A stretch of 64,000 bases of DNA from Mobilicoccus massiliensis. GTDB lineage: Bacteria; Actinomycetota; Actinomycetes; Actinomycetales; Dermatophilaceae. The stretch covers positions 559,857 through 623,856 of the forward strand of contig NZ_LN651330.1 of assembly GCF_000826525.2 (NCBI RefSeq), given 5' to 3'. The translations under genes and the position numbers were made by a program. The notes under the pieces are model-generated. The model worked only from the letters and a program-made list of their open reading frames with translations. It searched no databases and was not told where the DNA came from. Shown here one piece after another: positions 28,745-39,312 of this stretch; the stretch's first letter is position 1, and each line of letters opens with the position of its first letter.

Positions 28745-29569
28745 ATGCGCCACCCCGACGCCGAGTCCGACGAACTGCTCATCGACCGCGACGGTCCGGT
28801 CGTCACCGTGACGTTCAACCGGCCGCACCGCCGCAACGCCTTCACGACGGCGATGTACGACGCGCTGCGCTCCGAGGTCGATGCGCTCGCCGACGACACC
28901 CGCGTCCGCGCCGTCGTGCTCCGCGGGGCCGGGGGAGCGTTCGCCGCCGGCAACGACATCGGCGAGTTCGCCGCGATGACGTCGGGTGCCGAGGCCGTCG
29001 CCTACGAGGCCCGGGTGCAGGAGTTGCTCGGGTCGTTGTCGGCGCTGCCGCAGGTGACGATCGCGGCCGTCGACGGCCTGTGCGTCGGCGGCGGGCTGGC
29101 CGTGGCGACGTGCTGTGACCTGCGTATCGCGACGGCGTCGTCGCGTTTCGGCTACCCGATCGCCCGCACGCTGGGCAACGCCTTGTCACGCGCGCTGCTC
29201 GAGCGGTGCGTCCACGTCTTCGGCGAATCCCTCACCCGCCAGATGCTTCTCACTTCACGTCTCGTCGACGCCGACCGTGCGTACACGATCGGCGCGCTGC
29301 TCGCGGTCTGCCCGTCGCGCGCGGAGCTCGACACCGAGGTCGCCTCCGTCGTCGAGGGAGTGCTGCAGGCCGCCCCGCTCACGCTGCGGGCGACCAAACA
29401 ACAGCTCGGCGCGATCACGGCCACCGACCCGGCCGGTCGGGCCGACGACGACGCGCTGCTCGAACAGGTCTACGGCAGTGCGGGATTCCGTGAGGGTGTG
29501 CGAGCCTTCCTCGCCAAGGAGCCGCCCCGGTTCGCCGACGTCGAGGCGAGCGAGCCTCCCGCGTCCTGA
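28745..29569 (+). CDS. Enoyl-CoA hydratase/isomerase family protein
   Basis: The protein has 274 aa from the ATG at 28745, which has GAGGTG in good position; an ATG at 28730, overlapping the previous gene, would add five residues. The crotonase fold is seen in VTVTFNRPHRRNAFT, the oxyanion motif GAGGAFAAGNDI, and the second motif AVDGLCVGGGLAVATCCDLRIA. Of the two catalytic glutamates of classic hydratases, the first is not visible in the expected place and RTLGNALS replaces the usual stretch, so hydratase activity is not assured. It overlaps or abuts the upstream binding-protein gene. Confidence 0.85.
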   Translation: MRHPDAESDELLIDRDGPVVTVTFNRPHRRNAFTTAMYDALRSEVDALADDTRVRAVVLRGAGGAFAAGNDIGEFAAMTSGAEAVAYEARVQELLGSLSALPQVTIAAVDGLCVGGGLAVATCCDLRIATASSRFGYPIARTLGNALSRALLERCVHVFGESLTRQMLLTSRLVDADRAYTIGALLAVCPSRAELDTEVASVVEGVLQAAPLTLRATKQQLGAITATDPAGRADDDALLEQVYGSAGFREGVRAFLAKEPPRFADVEASEPPAS

Positions 29570-29637
29570 CACCTGCACCGCCCCTGCCCAGCCCCAAACC
29601 CTGCGCCTTCGCCCGCGCGCCCGCCGACAGTCCTTCG

Positions 29638-29649
29638 TAGGCTGAGGAC
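29638..29649 (+). promoter_or_regulatory. -10 element for a leaderless malic enzyme mRNA
   Basis: TAGGCT lies six bases before the ATG. At that distance transcription would start on or next to the start codon. GAGGAC also overlaps and could act as a ribosome binding site. No convincing -35 is seen. Confidence 0.4.
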
Positions 29650-31416
29650 ATGGCGGAGAAGGCTGACAAGGTGGATTCCGGTGTCGCAGAGGCGAAGGAC
29701 GCGATCGCCAAGGGGTACAAGAACCCCTCCGGGCGGCGTCCGGAGAAGCAGAGGATCTGGGAGCGCGGGCGAGAGGTGCTCAAGCAGCCGATCGTCAACC
29801 GGGGCACGGCGTTCACGCGGGCCGAGCGCAAGGAGCTCGGGCTCGTCGGGTTGCAGCCGGTCGGTGTCGTCGACATCGACGGCCAGATGCGACGTGTCTA
29901 CGAGCAGTACCGGGCCCAGCCCGATCCACTGAGCAAGAACCTCTTCCTCTCGGCGATGCGCGATCGCAACGAGACCCTGTTCTACCGGCTGCTCGCCGAG
30001 CACCTCGAGGAGATGCTCCCGATCGTCTACACCCCGACCATCGGGGAGGCGATCCAGAAGTTCAGCCACTGGTACATGCGCCCGAGCGGGGTGTTCCTCT
30101 CGATCGACTACCCCGACGACATCGAGGAGGCGTTCACCAACTACGGGCTCGGCTCCGAGGAGGTCGACCTCATCGTCGTCACCGACTCCGAGGGCATCCT
30201 CGGTATCGGAGACCAGGGCGTCGGTGGGGTGATGATCGCGACCGGCAAGCTGTCGGTGTACACCGCGGCGGCGGGGATCCATCCGCGTCGGGCGATCCCG
30301 GTCGTGCTCGACGTGGGCACCGACAATATCGGCCTGCTCAACGACGATCTCTACATCGGTGCTCGCCACGCCCGGGTGCGCGGCAAGCGCTACGACGAGT
30401 TCGTCGAGAAGTTCGTCGAGGTGGCCACCAGGCTGTACCCGAACGCGATGATCCACTGGGAGGACTTCGGCGCGGACAACGCGTATCGCATCCTCGACAC
30501 CTACCGGCAGCGGTGCTGCACGTTCAACGACGACATCCAGGGCACCGCCGCGGTCGTCGTCGCGGCGGCGCTCTCGGCCTGCAAGACCGCGCATACCCCG
30601 CTCAAGGACCAGCGCATCGTCATCCACGGTGCCGGCACCGCGGGAGTCGGCATCGCCGAGCTGATGCGCGACGAGATGGTCCGCGCCGGGCTCAGCGAGC
30701 GGGAGGCGAACTCCCGCTTCTGGTGCCTCGGCAGCCGGGGCTTGATCTCGGCGCGGCTCGGCGACAAGGTGCGCCCGTTCCAGAAGCAGTTCGCGCGCTC
30801 GGAGGCCGAGCTCAAGGACTGGGACGTCGACGATCCCAAGCGCATCGACCTCGCCGACGTCGTGCGCAACGTCCACCCGACGATGCTCATCGGCACGTCG
30901 GCCCAGGCCGGAGCGTTCACCGAGGCGATCGTGCGCGAGATGGCCGAGCACACCGAGCGCCCCATCGTCTTTCCGCTCTCGAACCCCACGTCCAAGGCCG
31001 AGGCGCTGCCCGCCGACCTGCTCGAGTGGACCGACGGCGCCGCGCTCATCGCGACCGGGTCGCCGTTCGAGCCGGTCGTCCACGACGACGTGACCTACGA
31101 GATCGCGCAGGCCAACAACGCCCTGGTGTTCCCTGGCATCGGCCTGGCCGTCACGGTCTGCCGCCCGACCCGCATCACCGATCACATGATCGCGGCGGCG
31201 GCGGAGGCCGTGGGCCGCATCGGTGCCGAGGGCGGCACGGGGTCGAGTCTGTTGCCGCCGGTGAGCATGCTCCGGGCCGTGTCCGGATCGGTCGCGATGG
31301 CGGTCGCCCAGGCCGCCGCGGAGGACGGCGTCGCTCGGGTCGAGGTCCACGACTCGGTCCAGGAGGTCTTCGACCTCATGTGGCAGCCCACCTACCGGCC
31401 CATCGAAGCGGTCTGA
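29650..31416 (+). CDS. NAD-dependent malic enzyme
   Basis: The protein has 588 aa, the length of the large, NAD-type (MaeA-like) malic enzymes, and decarboxylates malate to pyruvate. Motifs are PIVYTPTIGEA with the catalytic tyrosine, IGDQGVGGVMIATGKLSVYTAAAGI with the lysine, the metal-binding WEDFGADNA and FNDDIQGTAAV, and the nucleotide fold in HGAGTAGVGIAEL. A highly charged N-terminus (AEKADKVDSGVAEAKDA) precedes the core. It is monocistronic, with an MFS gene following after 185 bases. Confidence 0.95.
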   Translation: MAEKADKVDSGVAEAKDAIAKGYKNPSGRRPEKQRIWERGREVLKQPIVNRGTAFTRAERKELGLVGLQPVGVVDIDGQMRRVYEQYRAQPDPLSKNLFLSAMRDRNETLFYRLLAEHLEEMLPIVYTPTIGEAIQKFSHWYMRPSGVFLSIDYPDDIEEAFTNYGLGSEEVDLIVVTDSEGILGIGDQGVGGVMIATGKLSVYTAAAGIHPRRAIPVVLDVGTDNIGLLNDDLYIGARHARVRGKRYDEFVEKFVEVATRLYPNAMIHWEDFGADNAYRILDTYRQRCCTFNDDIQGTAAVVVAAALSACKTAHTPLKDQRIVIHGAGTAGVGIAELMRDEMVRAGLSEREANSRFWCLGSRGLISARLGDKVRPFQKQFARSEAELKDWDVDDPKRIDLADVVRNVHPTMLIGTSAQAGAFTEAIVREMAEHTERPIVFPLSNPTSKAEALPADLLEWTDGAALIATGSPFEPVVHDDVTYEIAQANNALVFPGIGLAVTVCRPTRITDHMIAAAAEAVGRIGAEGGTGSSLLPPVSMLRAVSGSVAMAVAQAAAEDGVARVEVHDSVQEVFDLMWQPTYRPIEAV

Positions 31417-31601
31417 CGCGTCCCCCGCCGTCGAACGGCTCGGCCGTGCGTGCCGACTCACGCACCGGCGGTTTCCGTCGCGTCCGGCGCGCGGTGGCGT
31501 GGCGCGACGAGCGTGCGGCGGTGTGTCATCCTCACTCGGTCGGCCGAGAGCGCCGCGAACCGGAGGAACCGCCGACCCGGTCGGTGAGCGAGGAGAACGC
31601 G

Positions 31602-32978
31602 ATGGGTGCCACCACGGAGCACGTGGGATCGCCGAGCCGTACCGATCGGCTCGACCGGCTCGACGTCAACCGTGCCCACGGTCGGTTGCTCCTCGGAGCG
31701 GGCGTGGGCTGGGCCCTCGACGCGATGGACGTCGGTCTCATCTCGTTCGTCATGCTCGCCCTCGCCCGGCAGTGGCAACTCGACTCCGCGACGTTGTCGG
31801 GCATCGCCTCGATCGGGTTCGTGGGTATGGCGATCGGGGCCGGTGTCGGCGGCCTGCTCGCCGACCGAATCGGCCGCCGTCAGGTCTTCGCGCTCACCCT
31901 GCTCGTGTACGGACTCGCGACCGGGGCCTCCGCGCTGGCCGGTTCGGTCGCGGTGCTGATGGTCCTGCGCTTTCTCGTCGGTCTCGGTCTCGGGGCCGAG
32001 CTGCCGGTCGCGTCGACGCTGGTCAGCGAGTACTCGCCGCAGGCCGTGCGCGGTCGCATGGTCGTCGCGCTGGAGTCGTTCTGGGCGATCGGGTGGATCC
32101 TCGCCGCGCTCATCGGCTACTTCGTCATCCCGCTGAACGACGACGGCTGGCGCTGGGCGCTCGCGGTCGGCATCGTCCCGACGCTGTACGCCGTCGTGGT
32201 GCGGTGGGGACTGCCGGAATCCGTGCGCTTCCTCGAGTCCAAGGGTCGTCACGCGGAGGCCGAGAGGGCCGTGCGGCAGTTCGAGGCCCCGGCCGGCATC
32301 GTCCACGACGAGCCGCTACCCACGGACGAGCCCTCGACGCTCGCCCGCGCCGCGCGACCGCGCGGCAAGAGCGGCCTGTGGACCTCCGACTTTCGTCGGC
32401 GCACGGCCGCACTGTGGATCGTGTGGTTCATGGTGAACCTCAGCTACTACGGGGCGTTCATCTGGTTGCCGACGTTCATCGCCGGCCAGGGGTACGGCCT
32501 CGTCAAGTCGTTCGAGTACACGCTCATCATCACGCTCGCCCAGGTGCCCGGCTACGCCCTGTCGGCGTGGCTCATCGAGGTGTGGGGGCGGCGCGCCACG
32601 CTGGCGACGTTCCTCGTGGGGTCGGCGGCGTCGGCGGCGCTGTTCGGAGCCGTGGGGTCGGCGGCATTCCCGCAGATCCAGGGCGCGGGCTGGCTCATCA
32701 CCGCCGGCTGCCTGTTGTCGTTCTTCAACCTCGGCGCGTGGGGCGCCCTGTACGCGGTGTCCCCGGAGATCTACCCGACCCGCATCCGTAGCACCGGTGC
32801 CGGTGCGGCCGCCGCGTTCGGGCGCATCGCCTCGATCCTCGCCCCCATCGTCGCCGACCGCCTCGTGCACGCCGGCGGCCAGGGCCTGGTCTTCGCGGTG
32901 TTCTGCGTCGCCTTCGCCATCGCCGCCGTCGCCGCGCTGTTCCTGCCCGAGCTGCGCCGCGTCGCACTGGAGGAGTGA
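31602..32978 (+). CDS. MFS transporter, sugar-porter/aromatic-acid-type
   Basis: The protein has 458 aa and 12 predicted helices. Motifs of the metabolite:H+ symporter families are GGLLADRIGRRQVF after helix 2, RFLVGLGLGAELPVASTLVSEY, and PESVRFLESKGR before the central loop. The second-half signature ALYAVSPEIYPTRIRSTGAG resembles benzoate/niacin-type transporters. The ATG at 31602 is backed by GAGGAG ten bases upstream; the open frame further upstream lies inside the malic enzyme gene. The substrate is unknown. Confidence 0.9.
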   Translation: MGATTEHVGSPSRTDRLDRLDVNRAHGRLLLGAGVGWALDAMDVGLISFVMLALARQWQLDSATLSGIASIGFVGMAIGAGVGGLLADRIGRRQVFALTLLVYGLATGASALAGSVAVLMVLRFLVGLGLGAELPVASTLVSEYSPQAVRGRMVVALESFWAIGWILAALIGYFVIPLNDDGWRWALAVGIVPTLYAVVVRWGLPESVRFLESKGRHAEAERAVRQFEAPAGIVHDEPLPTDEPSTLARAARPRGKSGLWTSDFRRRTAALWIVWFMVNLSYYGAFIWLPTFIAGQGYGLVKSFEYTLIITLAQVPGYALSAWLIEVWGRRATLATFLVGSAASAALFGAVGSAAFPQIQGAGWLITAGCLLSFFNLGAWGALYAVSPEIYPTRIRSTGAGAAAAFGRIASILAPIVADRLVHAGGQGLVFAVFCVAFAIAAVAALFLPELRRVALEE

Positions 32979-33134
32979 GGCTACGGACGCGCGCTCCGGG
33001 AAGCATCCACCCGCGCGTCGTGGCAGCGGTGATGGCAGCTCCGGTGGGGTGGTGACCCCCGATCCGTCACCAACCCGTCTTCCTTCTCGGAGAACGCGCG
33101 GGGGACGCGAAGGTGCGAGTGCCAGACTGACGCC

Positions 33135-33602
33135 ATGACGACTCAGTTCTCCCGGCCGCTCGTGGGCGTGCTCAACGGCCCCAACCTCAACCTGCTCGGA
33201 ACCCGGCAGCCGGAGATCTACGGCCGCGCCACCCTCGCCGACATCGAGCGTCGCTGCGGTGAGGTCGGTGACGAGGTCGGGTTGGCCGTGGAGTGTGTGC
33301 AGAGCAACCATGAGGGCGCGCTCGTCGACGCGATCCAGGAGTGGCGCACCAGGGCGGCGGGATTCGTCGTCAACGCCGCCGCCTACACGCACACGTCGAT
33401 CGCGCTGCGCGACGCGCTCCTCGCCACGGGGCTTCCGCTGGTCGAGGTGCACCTGTCGAACGTGCACGCCCGTGACGAGTTCCGGCACCGCTCCTACCTC
33501 GCCGACATCGCGAGCGCGGTGATCGCCGGCTGCGGCCCCGAGGGCTACGAGTTCGCTCTGCGCCATCTCGCCGGGCGCCTCGCCCGTACGACGCGCGCCT
33601 GA
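33135..33602 (+). CDS. aroQ: Type II 3-dehydroquinate dehydratase (AroQ)
   Basis: AroQ, 155 aa, catalyses the third step of the shikimate pathway. [18 protein letters not shown] contains the catalytic arginine and tyrosine; [34 protein letters not shown] and the QSNHEG loop complete the active site. It stands alone rather than with aroB/aroC. It is followed by a shared terminator facing the convergent pntB gene. Confidence 0.96.
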   Translation: MTTQFSRPLVGVLNGPNLNLLGTRQPEIYGRATLADIERRCGEVGDEVGLAVECVQSNHEGALVDAIQEWRTRAAGFVVNAAAYTHTSIALRDALLATGLPLVEVHLSNVHARDEFRHRSYLADIASAVIAGCGPEGYEFALRHLAGRLARTTRA

Positions 33603-33613
33603 GACGCGACGAC

Positions 33614-33652
33614 GACAGCCGCCGAGCCCGGACTTCGGGATCGGCGGCTGTC
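33614..33652. terminator. Bidirectional terminator between aroQ and pntB
   Basis: A 12-bp stem (33614-33625 with 33641-33652) with a smaller inner stem lies between convergent genes. Its right arm, ATCGGCGGCTGTCTCGG, recurs at 38941-39035. Confidence 0.75.
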
Positions 33653-33669
33653 TCGGTCGTCGGTAGTCC

Positions 33670-35103
33670 TCAGAACTCGCGCAGGATGTCGTCGACGCGG
33701 TCCTTGGCGTCGCCGAAGAGCATCTCGGTGTTCTCCTTGAAGAACAGCGGGTTCTGCACACCGGCGTATCCGGTGTTCATCGAGCGCTTGAACACGACGA
33801 CGTTCTCGGCCTTCCACACCTCGAGCACGGGCATGCCGGCGATGGGGGAGCCCGGGTCGTCCTGCGCGGCGGGGTTGACCGTGTCGTTCGCGCCGATGAC
33901 GAGCACGACGTCGGTGTCGGGGAAGTCGTCGTTGATCTCGTCCATCTCGAGAACCACGTCGTAGGGCACCTTGGCCTCGGCGAGCAGCACGTTCATGTGG
34001 CCGGGGAGGCGGCCGGCGACGGGGTGGATGCCGAAGCGCACGTCGACGCCGCGTTCGCGCAGGCGGCTCGTGAGTTCGGCGACGGGGTACTGCGCCTGGG
34101 CGACGGCCATGCCGTAGCCGGGCGTGATGATGACCGACTTCGCGTCCTTGAGCATGTCGGCGACGTCGGCGGAGGTGGTCTCGCGGTGCTCGCCGTATTC
34201 CTGGGCCTCGCCGACGACGGCGCCGTCGGAGCCGAACCCGCCCGCGATGACGTTGATGAACGAGCGGTTCATGCCCTTGCACATGATGTAGCTGAGGTAG
34301 GCACCGGAGGATCCGACGAGTGCGCCGGTGATGATGAGCAGGTCGTTGTTGAGCAGGAAGCCCGCGGCCGCGGCGGCCCAGCCGGAGTAGCTGTTGAGCA
34401 TCGAGACGACGACCGGCATGTCGCCGCCGCCGATGGCCGCGACGAGGTGCCAGCCGAGGAAGAGTGCCGCGAGGGTGAGGAGGCCGAGGAGCAGTTGCCG
34501 CGCGAACATCGCGTCGTGCGGCATGAGCACGTACACGACCGTGAGCACGACGAAGGCGATGACGATGCCGAGGTTGATCATGTTGTGCTTCGGCAGCATG
34601 ATCGGCGCCGACTTCATGCGCCCCGACAGCTTGAGAAAGGCGACGATCGAGCCGGTGAGGGTCACGGCTCCGATGAAGACGCCGACGAAGACCTCGGCGT
34701 CGTGGATGCCGGCGTTCTGAAGAGGCACCTCGTAGGAGCTGTTCCAGCCCACGAGCACGGCGGCCAGACCGACGAAGCTGTGCAGGAGCGCGATGAGCTC
34801 GGGCATGCCGGTCATCTCGACGCTGCGTGCCCGCCAGATGCCGATGCCCGCGCCGATGGCCATGGCGACGAGGATGAGCCCGAGGCCCACGAGGCCGGTG
34901 CCCGGGCGGTTGCCGGCAGCGGTGCCGGACTGGACGCCGAGGACGGCCGCGCCCACGGTGACGACGAGGGCGATGACCATGCCGAAGATGCCGTACCGGT
35001 TGCCGGCGCGGGCGGTCTCGTGCTTGGAGAGTCCGGCCAGGCTGAGGATGAACAGCAGGCCCGCGATGATGTACGTGCCCTGCAGGAGCGTGAACTGCAA
35101 CAT
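33670..35103 (-). CDS. pntB: NAD(P) transhydrogenase subunit beta (PntB)
   Basis: PntB, 477 aa, is the subunit of the proton-translocating transhydrogenase that carries the NADP domain (dIII). The first 290 residues hold about nine membrane helices. The C-terminal Rossmann-like domain has [47 protein letters not shown] and the MNTGYAGV motif. Its ATG sits one base over the stop of pntA (TGATG), so the two subunits are translationally coupled. Confidence 0.96.
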   Translation of the reverse strand: MLQFTLLQGTYIIAGLLFILSLAGLSKHETARAGNRYGIFGMVIALVVTVGAAVLGVQSGTAAGNRPGTGLVGLGLILVAMAIGAGIGIWRARSVEMTGMPELIALLHSFVGLAAVLVGWNSSYEVPLQNAGIHDAEVFVGVFIGAVTLTGSIVAFLKLSGRMKSAPIMLPKHNMINLGIVIAFVVLTVVYVLMPHDAMFARQLLLGLLTLAALFLGWHLVAAIGGGDMPVVVSMLNSYSGWAAAAAGFLLNNDLLIITGALVGSSGAYLSYIMCKGMNRSFINVIAGGFGSDGAVVGEAQEYGEHRETTSADVADMLKDAKSVIITPGYGMAVAQAQYPVAELTSRLRERGVDVRFGIHPVAGRLPGHMNVLLAEAKVPYDVVLEMDEINDDFPDTDVVLVIGANDTVNPAAQDDPGSPIAGMPVLEVWKAENVVVFKRSMNTGYAGVQNPLFFKENTEMLFGDAKDRVDDILREF

Positions 35104-36674
35104 CAGGCGTCACCCTTCTTGAACATGTCGAGCATGCGGGCGGTGACCGTGAAGCCGCCGAACACGTTGATGCTGGCCACGAGGATGCCGAGGAACGCGA
35201 GCACCGAGATCCACAGGTGACCGTCGTGTCCGACCTGGAGCAGGGCGCCGACGATGATGATGCCGCTGATCGCGTTGGTCACCGACATCAGTGGCGTGTG
35301 CAGGGCGTGATGCACGTTGCCGATGACGTAGTAGCCGATGACGCAGCTGAGCATGAACACCATGAAGTGTCCGAGGAACGGTTCGGGCGAGACCGCGGCG
35401 ATCAGGAGGAACGCGAGCGCGGCGGCAGCGGCGAGCCCGGTCTTGGCGCCGACCGACATCGGGCCCTTCTCCCGTCTGCCCGGCGTCTCGACGGCGGTCG
35501 AGCCGGCCGCCTCACCCGGCACGGCGGCGTCCGCCGGCTTCGGTGCCGCCGACACCTGCACGGGCGGCGGCGGCCACATGAGCTCTCCGTCGAGGACGAC
35601 GGTCATGCCGCGCTGGACGACGTCGTCCATGTCAAGGACCACCTGGCCGTCCTTGCCGGGCGTGACGAGCTTGAGCAGGTTGACGAGGTTGGTGCCGTAG
35701 AGCTGGCTGGACTGGGTGGGCAGGCGGCCCGCGAGGTCGGTGTAGCCGAGGATGATGACGCCGTGATCGCTCGTCGTGCGCTCACCGGCCACCGAGCCCT
35801 CGACGTTGCCGCCTGCGGCCGCGGCCATGTCGACGATGACGCTGCCGGGCTTCATCTGCGCGATCATCTCGGAGGTGATGAGGCGGGGAGCCGGCTTACC
35901 CGGGATGAGTGCGGTGGTGATGATGATGTCGACGTCCTTGGCCTGCTCCATGTAGAGCTCGGCGGCCTTGCGGTTGTAGTCCTCGCCGGTCTCGCGGGCG
36001 TAACCGTCGGTGGAGACGACCTTCTCGGCCTTGACCTCGAGGAACTCCGCGCCCATCGACTGCACCTGTTGGGCGACCTCGGGGCGCGGGTCGGTGGCGC
36101 GCACGATCGCGCCGAGGCTGCCGGCCGCACCGATGGCCGCGAGGCCCGCGACCCCGGCTCCGACGACGAGGACCTTGGCGGGCGGCACCTTGCCGGCGGC
36201 CGTGACCTGGCCGGTGAAGAACCGGCCGAACTCGTTCGCGGCCTCGATGACGGCCCGGTAGCCGGAGATGTTCGCCATCGAGGAGAGCACGTCGAGGGAC
36301 TGCGCGCGGGAGATGCGCGGCACGGCGTCCATCGCGAGAACGGTGATGGGCCGCGCGGCGAGCTTCTCGACGAGCTCGGGGTGAAGGGCGGGTCCGATGA
36401 GCGCGCAGAGGATCGCGCCGTCCTTGAGCGCGGCGATCTCGTCGTCGGCCGGAGCGTTGACGGCGAAGACGATGTCGGCGCCCCACGCGTCGTAGGCGTC
36501 GCCGATGCGGGCGCCCGCCTCGGCGTAGGAGCCGTCGGCGATCTTGGCGAGGGCGCCGGCGCCGGTCTCGACGACGACGTCGTAGCCGAGCTTGCGCATC
36601 TGCTCGACGGTCTTCGGTGTGGCGGCCACCCGGGTCTCGCCCGGCTGCCGTTCTCGCGGGACGCCGATGATCAC
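35103..36674 (-). CDS. pntA: NAD(P) transhydrogenase subunit alpha (PntA)
   Basis: PntA, 523 aa, contains the NAD-binding domain dI (residues 1-380: [47 protein letters not shown]) and about four C-terminal membrane helices (from about 410). The arrangement is the two-subunit type, not the split PntAA/PntAB form. With PntB it uses the proton gradient to make NADPH from NADH. The start is GTG at 36674, preceded by AAGGAG; the frame upstream is not conserved-looking. The last helix region is close to that of PntA proteins. Confidence 0.95.
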   Translation of the reverse strand: MIIGVPRERQPGETRVAATPKTVEQMRKLGYDVVVETGAGALAKIADGSYAEAGARIGDAYDAWGADIVFAVNAPADDEIAALKDGAILCALIGPALHPELVEKLAARPITVLAMDAVPRISRAQSLDVLSSMANISGYRAVIEAANEFGRFFTGQVTAAGKVPPAKVLVVGAGVAGLAAIGAAGSLGAIVRATDPRPEVAQQVQSMGAEFLEVKAEKVVSTDGYARETGEDYNRKAAELYMEQAKDVDIIITTALIPGKPAPRLITSEMIAQMKPGSVIVDMAAAAGGNVEGSVAGERTTSDHGVIILGYTDLAGRLPTQSSQLYGTNLVNLLKLVTPGKDGQVVLDMDDVVQRGMTVVLDGELMWPPPPVQVSAAPKPADAAVPGEAAGSTAVETPGRREKGPMSVGAKTGLAAAAALAFLLIAAVSPEPFLGHFMVFMLSCVIGYYVIGNVHHALHTPLMSVTNAISGIIIVGALLQVGHDGHLWISVLAFLGILVASINVFGGFTVTARMLDMFKKGDA

Positions 36675-36893
36675 GGGGTACTCCTTCGTGGCGGGGCCTC
36701 GGGCAGGGAACCGGCGAGCGCCGGTCGCGGGTCCTACGTTTGCGGGAACGGCCGGTTCTGGGGTCAGCGTGCCAGAGACTGAGACCGCAGTATGGCTTTC
36801 GTCCCCAGGAAAGGGGGATGGGGCCGTGCGCACGCCGCGCCTCCGGCACACTTTCCCCAGGCCGGACGGCCTCGTCACTTCCAGGAGGATCAG

Positions 36894-37517
36894 ATGCCCA
36901 CCACGTCGAGGACGGACACCTCGCCCGTTCAGCGGACCTCGAAGCCCCGAGTCGCCGCACGCGATCTCGCTCTCATCGCGGCGATGGCGGCGCTCATCAT
37001 CGTCCTCGGCATCCCGGGCTCGTTGTACCCGGTCGGGCCGGCGGTGCCCATCACCCTGCAGTCGCTCGGCGTCATGCTCGCGGGCGCGCTGCTCGGCTGG
37101 AAGCGTGGCGGCCTCGCAGTCCTGCTCTTTCTCGCGGTCGGCGCGACCGGCCTGCCCGTGCTCGCCGGCGGGCGCGCGGTGCTGCCGGCGCTCGCGAGCC
37201 CCACGGTGGGCTTCATCCTCGGTTACCTGCTCGGCGCGATGGCCGTCGGTGCCCTCGTGCAGATGCGTGCGCGCCGGCTCACGACCGCGTGGCTCGCCTT
37301 CTCGATCCTCGTCGGCGGCATCGTGGTCGTCCACGCCTTCGGCATCCCCGGCATGATGTGGCGCGGCCACCTCGACCTGACCAAGGCGTTCGTCACCGAC
37401 ATGGTGTTCATGCCGGGCGACCTCATCAAGGCCGTCGTCGCCACCGTCGTCGCCGCGGCGGTGCACCGCGCCCTGCCCACGCTGCTGCCGTCGACGTGGG
37501 CCGGTCGTCGTCCCTGA
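36894..37517 (+). CDS. bioY: Biotin transporter substrate-binding subunit BioY
   Basis: BioY, 207 aa, is the S component of an energy-coupling-factor transporter that captures biotin in the membrane. Five to six helices are visible, with [15 protein letters not shown] and the conserved [19 protein letters not shown] loop, [19 protein letters not shown], and [11 protein letters not shown] near the end. The ATG at 36894 has a perfect AGGAGG. Genes for the ATPase and T subunit follow, completing a BioYMN set. No biotin-repressor palindrome is evident in the 219-base divergent region to pntA. Confidence 0.95.
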   Translation: MPTTSRTDTSPVQRTSKPRVAARDLALIAAMAALIIVLGIPGSLYPVGPAVPITLQSLGVMLAGALLGWKRGGLAVLLFLAVGATGLPVLAGGRAVLPALASPTVGFILGYLLGAMAVGALVQMRARRLTTAWLAFSILVGGIVVVHAFGIPGMMWRGHLDLTKAFVTDMVFMPGDLIKAVVATVVAAAVHRALPTLLPSTWAGRRP

Positions 37518-37619
37518 TCGGGGCGTGAACGCAGACAGGCCGGGCCGGGAGCGGGTCGTCGAGGCGGGTGGGCGTGGCCTTCGCCGCCGACCGCACGAGA
37601 CGGTCGCGAGGAGGGTCCG

Positions 37620-38345
37620 ATGATCGAGTTCCGCGACGTGCATCACTCCTACGGTGAGCGCGAGGTGCTGCGGGGGATCGACCTGTGTCTCGACGAGCCG
37701 CGGGTCGGCATCGTCGGGGCGAACGGTTCGGGCAAGTCGACGCTGGTCCGCATGATCAACGGTCTCGTCGAGCCGAATTCGGGGAGGGTCCTCGTCGACG
37801 GGCTCGACGTCGCGAAGCAGGGGCGCGAGGTGCGGCGTCGGGTCGCGTTCGTCTTTCCCGATCCGGAGGCGCAGATCGTCATGCCGACCGTGAGCGAGGA
37901 CATCGCGTTCTCCCTACGGCGACACCGGCTCTCGCGATCCGAGGTCGACGCGCGAATCGCCGCGGCCCTCGCCCGGTTCGGACTGACCGATCACCGCGAC
38001 CACCCCGCCTATCTGCTGAGCAGTGGGCAGAAGCAGCTGCTCGCGATCGCCTCGGTCACCGCGACCGATCCCGCGATCCTCGTCGCCGACGAGCCCACGA
38101 CGCTGCTCGATCGTCGTCACACACGGGCGGTCATGCGCCACCTCGAGGCCCTCGACCAGCAGCTCGTCCTCGTCTCCCATCAACTCGAGCTGTTCGCGCA
38201 GTGGGAGCGCGTGGTCGTCATCGACGACGGGCGCGTCGTCGCCGACGGGCCGGGCGCGCAGACGATCCCGTACTACCGCGCCCTCATGGACGGCGCGGAC
38301 GCCTCCGACCGCTCTCCGCACCGGGCCGAGGAGGGGTCGTGCTGA
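37620..38345 (+). CDS. bioM: ECF transporter ATPase subunit (BioM)
   Basis: BioM, 241 aa, is the ABC ATPase that energises biotin uptake. The Walker A motif is GANGSGKST (residues about 33-41), the signature is [13 protein letters not shown], and the Walker B is [13 protein letters not shown]; the switch histidine is in LVLVSHQLE. The ATG at 37620 has GAGGAGG before it. It overlaps the GTG start of the permease gene by seven bases. Confidence 0.94.
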   Translation: MIEFRDVHHSYGEREVLRGIDLCLDEPRVGIVGANGSGKSTLVRMINGLVEPNSGRVLVDGLDVAKQGREVRRRVAFVFPDPEAQIVMPTVSEDIAFSLRRHRLSRSEVDARIAAALARFGLTDHRDHPAYLLSSGQKQLLAIASVTATDPAILVADEPTTLLDRRHTRAVMRHLEALDQQLVLVSHQLELFAQWERVVVIDDGRVVADGPGAQTIPYYRALMDGADASDRSPHRAEEGSC

Positions 38346-38977
38346 GCGCGACGTACGTTCCCGGCGACTCCTTCCTCCACCGCGCGCGGCCCTCGATCAA
38401 GCTCCTCACGCTCCTCGTACTGACGACGGCGCTCATGGTCGTGCCGTCGTTGCTCGCCGTCGGGGTCGCGGCCGCCCTCGTCGCCGGGGTGGTGCTCGCG
38501 GCGGGGTTGGGCGTGCGACGGCTGCTCGCGCTGGTGTGGCCGCTGCGGTGGATCGTGCTCGTGCTCACGCCCGTTCAGGTGTGGTCGGCGGGCTGGGAGC
38601 GGGCGGGCATCGTCGTCGGTGGCCTCGTCGTCGCGATCGTCGCCGCCGGAGTCGTCACGGTGACGACGCGGGTCGCCGACATGATGGACACGATCACCGC
38701 GGGGCTGCGGCCCTTCGAACGGTTCGGCGTCGACGCCGAACGCGTGGGCCTGGCGATGGCGCTCACCATCCGCTCGATCCCCGTCATCTCCCGCACGTTG
38801 ACCGAGTGCGGCGAGGCCCGTCGGGCGCGGGGGCTGGGGAGCAGTCCCCGCGCGCTGCTCGTCCCGTTCGTCGTCCGCACGGTCCACCACGCCGAGCGGG
38901 TGGGGGAGGCCCTGGTCGCCCGAGGTCTCGACGACGGCGCGCCGAGACAGCCGCCGATTCCGCGCGGACAACGGTGA
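38339..38977 (+). CDS. bioN: ECF transporter T component (BioN)
   Basis: BioN, 212 aa, is the transmembrane coupling subunit of the biotin ECF transporter. Four to five hydrophobic segments cover residues 15-120. The coupling-helix motif EARRARGLGSSPRAL, typical of the CbiQ/EcfT family, lies near residue 160. The start is GTG at 38339 ([11 protein letters not shown]), inside the last codons of bioM and preceded by GAGGAGGGG. Its C-terminal codons run into the inverted repeat at 38941. Confidence 0.92.
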   Translation: MLSATYVPGDSFLHRARPSIKLLTLLVLTTALMVVPSLLAVGVAAALVAGVVLAAGLGVRRLLALVWPLRWIVLVLTPVQVWSAGWERAGIVVGGLVVAIVAAGVVTVTTRVADMMDTITAGLRPFERFGVDAERVGLAMALTIRSIPVISRTLTECGEARRARGLGSSPRALLVPFVVRTVHHAERVGEALVARGLDDGAPRQPPIPRGQR

Positions 38978-39035
38978 CGAGGGCGTGCGCGGATTCACGC
39001 GGCGATATGAGCTCGGAATCGGCGGCTGTCTCGGC
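38941..39035. repeat. Inverted repeat with 22-bp perfect arms at the end of bioN
   Basis: Bases 38941-38962 and 39014-39035 are exact complements around a 51-base interior. The left arm is in the last codons of bioN. The core ATCGGCGGCTGTCTCGG is also part of the aroQ/pntB terminator. It may terminate bioN or be a mobile doublet. The remaining 140 bases before tRNA-Thr show only a weak -10-like TATCGT at 39094. Confidence 0.8.
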
Positions 39036-39178
39036 GCGAGGGAGCGCGGCCGGCAGCGCGGGAGGCGATTTCGTCTCCACGGCCCCCACCGTGTATCGTC
39101 ATTCAGGCGCCTACGCGAGTTGCTCGCGCAGACGCACCCGGAGAAGGCATCGGGAGTCCACTCCCGCGGCGCTCCGGT

Positions 39179-39251
39179 GCCCCGATAGCTCAGTCGGCAG
39201 AGCGTCTCCATGGTAAGGAGAAGGTCTAGGGTTCGATTCCCTATCGGGGCT
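39179..39251 (+). tRNA. tRNA-Thr (GGT)
   Basis: 73 bases. Acceptor GCCCCGA/TCGGGGC, anticodon loop ATGGTAA with GGT, and T arm TAGGGTTCGATTCCCTA all pair. A -10-like TATCGT lies at 39094. CCA is not encoded. Confidence 0.96.
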
Positions 39252-39312
39252 CAGGTCGCGATCGATCCGACCGACCGTCGTGTGCGGATTCCGGTCGGTC
39301 GAAGCGCCCCTT

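Noticed and set aside
36675..36893. Biotin repressor or riboswitch upstream of bioY
   Set aside because: No convincing operator palindrome or conserved RNA fold is visible in the divergent region.
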